Below the pieces are notes generated by a model. The model was not told where the DNA came from and ran no database searches. It saw nothing but the letters and a program-made list of their open reading frames with translations. From Morella rubra (lineage: Eukaryota; Streptophyta; Magnoliopsida; Fagales; Myricaceae), in assembly GCA_003952965.2 (NCBI GenBank), contig CM025853.1, positions 27,475,772 to 27,539,771 on the forward strand: 64,000 nt of DNA, given 5' to 3'. The translations under genes were made by a program, and so were the position numbers. This document shows, in pieces, positions 58,577 through 64,000 of the stretch; position 1 is the stretch's first letter, and the number at the start of each line of letters is the position of its first letter.

Positions 58577-58791
58577 GGTTGTGTTTGAGTAATAAAATTT
58601 TGAAGTGTTTAAAACTTTGAGTGTAGAATCGGTGAAAAAGTGAGAATAGAGAGTGAAAAAGTTGGTAAAAAAGTAAAATGTTTTATAAGAAGTAATGAAA
58701 AAGTAAAAAATTATAAGAGTCGGTGAAAAAGTGAAGAGAGAGAAATTTTTGTAATGATGATAAAATTTTGATTTGTGAACATAATCTAACC
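58577..58791. mobile_element. Tourist-like MITE with TAA target duplication
   Basis: The 215-bp element begins GGTTGTGTTTGAGTAATAAAA and ends with the inverted form of GGTTAGATTATGTTCACAAA. It is flanked by TAA at 58574-58576 and 58792-58794. Internal GTGAAAAAGTG motifs are shared with the copy at 55952-56151. Confidence 0.65.
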
Positions 58792-58975
58792 TAAGAATAA
58801 CAAAGCTTTTGCAAGTACACAACGAATGTTGTAATAGTACTATCCTTATGTTGTCTTTCACTCACGCTCAACCTATACCTAACTGCAAAAACATTAATAT
58901 CCCTTAATTTATGCTTTTAAAAAATTTTATTTTTCCTTTTTTTTTTGTGTTCATGTTGTGACGTTTAAAATAAGC

Positions 58976-59185
58976 TAGTGTTTGTTTGTAGAAATTTTGA
59001 AGTATTGAAGTTGATAAAAAAGTAAAGATAATTTATGCGAGTTGTGAAAAAATAAAGAGATAAAATATTTGAATGAATATTACAATGAAAGAAAATTATT
59101 TGATAGAAAAAGAAAAATTATTTCATAATTTTTTTAATAAAATCTGAAATTTTATAGTGCTAACGTTTCGATAAACAAACATAAT
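58976..59185. repeat. Probable MITE relic of the same family
   Basis: Ends read TAGTGTTTGTTTGTAGAAA and, inverted, TTATGTTTGTTTATCGAAA, with AATTTTGAA and GTGAAAAAAT motifs inside. No convincing TSD was found. Confidence 0.5.
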
Positions 59186-61562
59186 TCTCGTGGCAAAGAT
59201 ACATCGTTACTTCGCTTGTCATTACACAAGTAGCTTCCTTTGAACTGATCAGATAGATCAGCGTACCACTACTCCGCCTTGCGGGGGGAGTAGCGCCTTA
59301 TAATTCACAGAAAAGCCAAACGAAAGTGGGTGAAAGTGGAACTGTGCCGGAGATCATCTTCCTGGCTTGTACCATAAAGTTGAATATGCATTGCATCTGG
59401 CCATAATCCTAAATGGATTACTTCCACCCACCTCTTCATTTTTATCCGGTCTATCTTGTCTGATATGATATATTCCTGTATATTCTTTAATATATATATA
59501 GCAACCAAGAAAAAAAGAAAGAAAAGAAAAGAATAATTAGCAAATACCACTATTTTTAGTATGCAGCTTCCAAATCATTCACCCAAAGGTCCGGACCTAT
59601 TTTTTTCTAATCCTTTATATTAAAAAAAAAAAAAGTGTTATTTGAAGGGAACGCGCTTTTTTGCAAATAGCCTATAGCCCGGTTTATGAGCCCGGCCTTT
59701 CTGAATTCTGAGTCCCTCACCCAATCTTACAAAATTCTGGATGCTACATATATCGTACGTCCCACATGGTTTTTTCTTAGTTAATTTGGGGGAATGGAAA
59801 AAAGAAGTATGAATATAATTGAGAGACTTTCTTCGGATGAACGATATGGCATACTTTAAAGAAAGCGAAATAGTTCACTGATCTAACTCCATCGCATCAA
59901 AATGTATTCCGCCTATCTCTTTTCGGGTCAACGGTTTGATTCCATATAAGAAAATAATATATTATTATTATTAATATAATTCAATATATGTATATATATA
60001 TATATGAATAGAGTTGTTAAATCCCACATCAGATAGTGTTAATGAAGACGGGTAAGTTTTGAGTTGAAATAGTCTCCTAACTACTTATTTAATAGGTATA
60101 TCAAACTTAAGTTTGACCCCAATGATTTAATTTAGAAGTTCAAATGCAGTCTTAATTAACGCGTTATATATGAAATCTTCCTTTTGGAAACTACTAAATG
60201 TTTATCTCTCTGACGATCGAGACACAACAAAAGAACACAAGACGGCAAAACTATCGGTAATCGATTACCGAAACCGAGTACTGTCGGCCACTTTCTCTCC
60301 ACTGCGTGGGGGGTGGTCTTGCATTCCTCGTACGCCTGCACGATGTCTGTGTTTTCCCGCAAACCAATAAGCTCATTTGACTTGACACCCTCAATTCTTT
60401 TGTTCTTTTTGGGACTGCACTATTGAGGAGCTAGCTGCCAACAAAGTTGTATACATTCAAGTGGAATCGTTGAAAGATCACCCTTTCTAGTTTCTAAAAC
60501 TCTGAACCTTAACTTATTTAACTTATCACCATTCGCCACCAAACTCTACGGTATCATCTATCATGCGAGAGATATTCAAACGTACTGTACGTCCAAGATT
60601 TTGCCGGATCCTTAGAGCGGACACAGCCTGGAGCATGAAGCTGCCAGTGATGAATGATGACATTGGAAAGCAATATCTACGTGTTTGCACTAAACAAAAA
60701 GACACGAGTTTGGAAGGATGGCCCTCTTTTAGAGGCTATCACGTACCCTTCGAGTACTATACGATTGGCCAAGTAAGATTGCTGAATTCAGAATATCACG
60801 GAACTTCTTTTACACCTTTTGCTTGCCTGAGTCGCCTCCCCTTTTCGTTTGAGGAACTTATATTTGAGGTCTAGGCATTCAACCAGCCAGCTTTATAGAC
60901 AAGACGAAATATCCAAAGGTTGATGTATAGGTCGGTGGGTGGGGGCACAACTGGCCCGTCGGTGGAATATGAGGTAGGAGGCCATAATCAGTGCCAAAGA
61001 GATTTTCGTTGACCAAGCCAAGCCATTCATTCAAATTAAGATGAAGATCAACGCTGAATCATGTCACTCACTATTGTCTCCATTTACCACCAAGAAACTC
61101 ATGTAGTGATATAGAAAACCATAACTACTTCAACTACCAAGTAGAATTGCAACACTAGCTAGGTTAGTGGGTTATTAATAGCTTAAAAATATCCATATTG
61201 AACACGCATGTGTAAGTACGGATTAGATTTTTACATCAATGTATAGTGTTGGAGTTCTACGATGCCGCTCTCTGCGACTGCTCTTAGAACATACCTATTA
61301 AGTGCGATGTCAAATGCTATAAAAGACTTCAGTGACTGTTTGCTAACACCAATTGATTTTGAAATGAATAACGGATCGATGAGATATAGTACTTACAAAA
61401 ACCATGAGTATATATTTTAAAATATTACAGATCAAACAAATCTCAAGATTGTAAGATGAAGATCATAAATCTACGCAATAGTACTCTTACCATATCTCAA
61501 GTTAGTGTCTTCTATCCTTCTTATATATGGATGTACCAAGATGAATCATAACCCAACACACT
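59186..61562. other. Intergenic, no gene recognised
   Basis: About 2.4 kb. A tract at 59985-60005 is TA-rich, and AAATCCCACATCAGATAGTG near 60018 resembles a motif often seen in plant LTR or TRIM repeats. ORFs here, including one at 60563-60874, show no known domain or splice support. Confidence 0.45.
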
Positions 61563-61576
61563 AATTCGTCAGTTCC

Positions 61577-62263
61577 ATTTTACCCGACTCTCTACCATCC
61601 TCGTTGATTCAATCTGATATTCTAGGAACCAATTCATCCATAAGGGTGGAGAGTCAAATGTTCTAGTTCTTATCCAATCTATATGTTCTCGTTACTTGGA
61701 ACTCATCTCAGTTTGGAAGGAAAAGATGACCTAATCTCTCCTGGTATGGCAGCCCCCCCGGAGGGATACTTGGAAGATTAATTTTTATGTGGCAGTCCGT
61801 AAATCCTTCTCCTTTGTAGCAGTTGTCTGTAGAGATTCGAAAGGTCATATCCTCTTTGTTCGAACAAAGAGGCTACCTTCTCCATGCGGCCCACTTGTGG
61901 GCGAGGCATGGGCAACCCTTTTTGCTGCCCTAGAGGCGTTCCTTTTGCCCTTGAATCACCTTATTCTAGAAGGGATTCTTTACTCGTTATTGTGGCTATC
62001 AACAATCAAGGGAATGGAGAAGATAGACAGATTTCAACTATTGTGGATGATATTGGTAGATTAGCTTGGTTTAGAAAGTATTGAGAGTTTTCTCATGTTA
62101 AGAAAGAGGCTAATGAGTTTGCTCGTCGAGTTGCTTAGTGGGCATCCTCTGAAAATTTAGAGAGAATATTCCTATAACCATTCTCTCTAGCGACAATCCT
62201 TACTTTCCACCTTGAATTTTCTGCTTTTTGGTAATAACAATGTTTATTTAGAAAAATAAGAAT
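61577..62263 (+). mobile_element. 5'-truncated LINE, RNase H end only
   Basis: The 687-bp insert encodes a broken RNase H-like domain of plant LINEs (AVVCRDSKGHILFVRTKR, then GEAWATLFAALEAF, then KKEANEFARRVA in shifted frames). It ends in a short A-rich tail (GAAAAATAAG). A 14-base direct repeat, AATTCGTCAGTTCC against AATTTGTCAGTTCC (61563-61576 and 62264-62277; 13 of 14 equal), is the likely TSD. It is similar in domain content to, but not a copy of, the LINE at 36.5-42.8 kb. Confidence 0.82.
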
Positions 62264-62277
62264 AATTTGTCAGTTCC

Positions 62278-64000
62278 TATCCTTAGAATGGGCTTAAAAA
62301 TAATTATATTTCAAGCCCCAACATTTTAACAAAATTAAAGGTAAATCCTCATAACTAGCAATAACTGCATGTTATTCGCCGCCTTAAATGAATTCAGTAC
62401 TCCCAAAAACTAGCTAGTTCAAATGAGGAAGGAGTTCAAGACATATAAACCATACATTAGCAGCTTATATTACTAATGTGGAGCAGATGTTATACTCCCA
62501 ATTGATCCATAACACTAATCCAAGAAGGGAAAAGTTTGCAAGCCCAGAGTTACTTGATATCTATGCAGCCAAACATGAAAGTGTTTGACTGTTTAACAAG
62601 CATATATTTGATATTTTACTGGTACTGTACGTATTTCGTGTTCCACTGTATATATATGCACGCGATCGGCTAGGTTAGTGTACGTTTAGGCCAACCACAT
62701 ATGCGAATTCAAAAACTACCCTTATGAGGAAAAACCAAAGATAAATGTGTTATAAATAATGGAGACGTACGGCTCATGATTAAGTGAGGGCATCATGTTG
62801 TTAATACATAAATATGCCACGTCGTTTGGCTTCCAAACTACCAATCTTTCTCAATTGACTCCCTTTTAAGTTATCACTTCTTTTTAAGTTAAAATTTAAC
62901 TGTTGAGATTGTAACACGTGTAAAACGTTTTTTTTTTTTTTTTTTTTTATCTATTTCAATGGTTAGTTAGACAAGAATTTAGTTTGAAAGGTCAATTGTT
63001 AGAAATGACAATTTATGAAGCAAATTGCAAATGAACTAATAATGGAGGACTAAAATTGGAATTGAGCATTTTATACAGGAAAAATTATCTAAACGGTCCT
63101 TATGGTTTCACTTTATGACAAATTAGTTTATGTAATTTTTACAACAATTTAATCCCTATAGTCACCAAAAAATTATATAGTGATCCCTCTATCCATCTTT
63201 TTATTAACTGTATAACGGAGCACGTTGATATGTTTAATTTTTTCAATTTTAAACACGTGGACGATGATGAGGTTGCACTTTTCATATATAGAACCCCAGT
63301 TCCCCTAAATTAAAAAAGAAAAAAAATAGTCGAATGCCAACCGAATCACCAAACCTTTACCTCTCTTTCATCTCCAACCCTTCATTCGCATTTTTCCCCC
63401 ATCGCCAAACCTCCATACCTCCACTTCTCTTCGCCCTTTTCCCCTCAAATCACCAAACCTCCACTTCATCTCCTCTTTCGTTCGGCCTTTTCAGTTTCTC
63501 CCAAATCACACTTGTGTAAGCTCTTATTTTACTCGATTTCAACAAAACTTCTCAATCGAAATGAGTGACCGATTCTTAGACGCTGAAAAACTGGAGAAGT
63601 TTGGCAATCTTTTACGAAAACCAGGCAAATGATGATACATAAGTAAATTATAAGCACAACCTAGGAAAAAAATATCACTGTAAACGGAGGGAAAACAGAG
63701 TTTTCGTTCTGTACGATGAAAAAACCACCAACAAGAGATGCATGCAAAGGCAAAAACTGGCTTTGCAAAGAAAGCAACTCAATAATCTCTGTTCTTCGCC
63801 CAACTTTTAGAGATATAAAAAATTCCAAGATCTGTTTTTTTTTTTTTTTTATTATGGGTAACAACCAAGAATTCCCAAGGGGAGCTACTAGTTTAACAAT
63901 CAAAACAAACACCTCATTTTCTCAACTCTTCACTAGGGTTTACGACTCAAAGAAACCTGTAAAAATCAGAGTTTACGAGGAACTTACGAAATCTCGAATT
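62278..64000. other. Terminal intergenic region, no gene recognised
   Basis: AT-rich DNA with a poly-T run at 62929-62948, a region at 63085-63240 (ACGGTCCTTATGGTTTCAC type) resembling one arm of a foldback repeat, and a pyrimidine-rich stretch at 63330-63500 that could be part of a leader of a gene beyond the window. Nothing is firm. Confidence 0.4.

Noticed and set aside
60563..60874. A 103-residue ORF that could be a small gene
   Set aside because: No recognisable domain, homologous motif or promoter; its length is within chance expectation.
63334..63519. Pro/Ser/Phe-rich ORF near the window end
   Set aside because: Low-complexity pyrimidine-rich DNA gives such peptides by chance; at most it is a leader sequence.
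1..64000. CRISPR arrays, tRNA or rRNA genes, [13 protein letters not shown] defence systems
   Set aside because: No regularly spaced repeats, no tRNA-like cloverleaf sequence that I could recognise and no rRNA segments; the DNA is plant nuclear.

Overview
This is a stretch of plant nuclear DNA, almost certainly from a eudicot and probably a rosid. The evidence is GT-AG introns of plant type, plant-only protein families (R2R3-MYB, PPR, TRM/LONGIFOLIA-like, single C2H2 QALGGH zinc finger), AT-rich intergenic DNA, and plant MITEs and L1-type LINEs. The species cannot be fixed from this window. I see no bacterial operon, CRISPR array, rRNA or tRNA.

Layout on the + strand: a peroxisomal acyl-activating enzyme (512-4428); a gene-poor stretch with two Mutator-type MITEs (7846-8340 and 9095-9358); a seven-exon GH3 beta-xylosidase/arabinofuranosidase of BXL1 type (9941-15442) with a 382-bp hAT-like element in intron 1; a small endosulfine/ARPP19 protein (16678-18890); a PPR40-like gene (20871-23672) broken by an exact 643-bp tandem duplication and a second 1-bp frameshift; a small secreted Cys-rich DUF7731-type protein (26285-27074); and a 14-exon AMSH3-type deubiquitinase (29257-35766). 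A decayed full-length LINE with target-site duplications follows (36523-42818), then a 5'-truncated LINE tail (43655-43793) and a subgroup-7 R2R3-MYB flavonol regulator (45334-49397).

On the - strand are a TRM6/7/8-like VARLMGL/DUF4378 protein with an intron-split upstream ORF (CDS 50056-54063) and a single-exon C2H2 zinc finger of the ZFP5/6/GIS type (57895-58419). The last 5.5 kb has no convincing gene. It holds Tourist-like MITEs and another 5'-truncated LINE (61577-62263).

The genes do not form one pathway; this is an ordinary plant gene neighbourhood. Gene order may be ancient. From memory of Arabidopsis locus names, BXL1 and MYB111 are neighbours on chromosome 5, and AMSH3 and an ARPP19-related gene are neighbours on chromosome 4. 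All four types are linked here. The most notable structures are the exact tandem duplication that breaks the PPR gene, several mobile elements whose ends and target-site duplications can be read at base level, the duplicated intronic segment in the MYB gene and the upstream ORF of the TRM gene. I found no clearly new molecular system.
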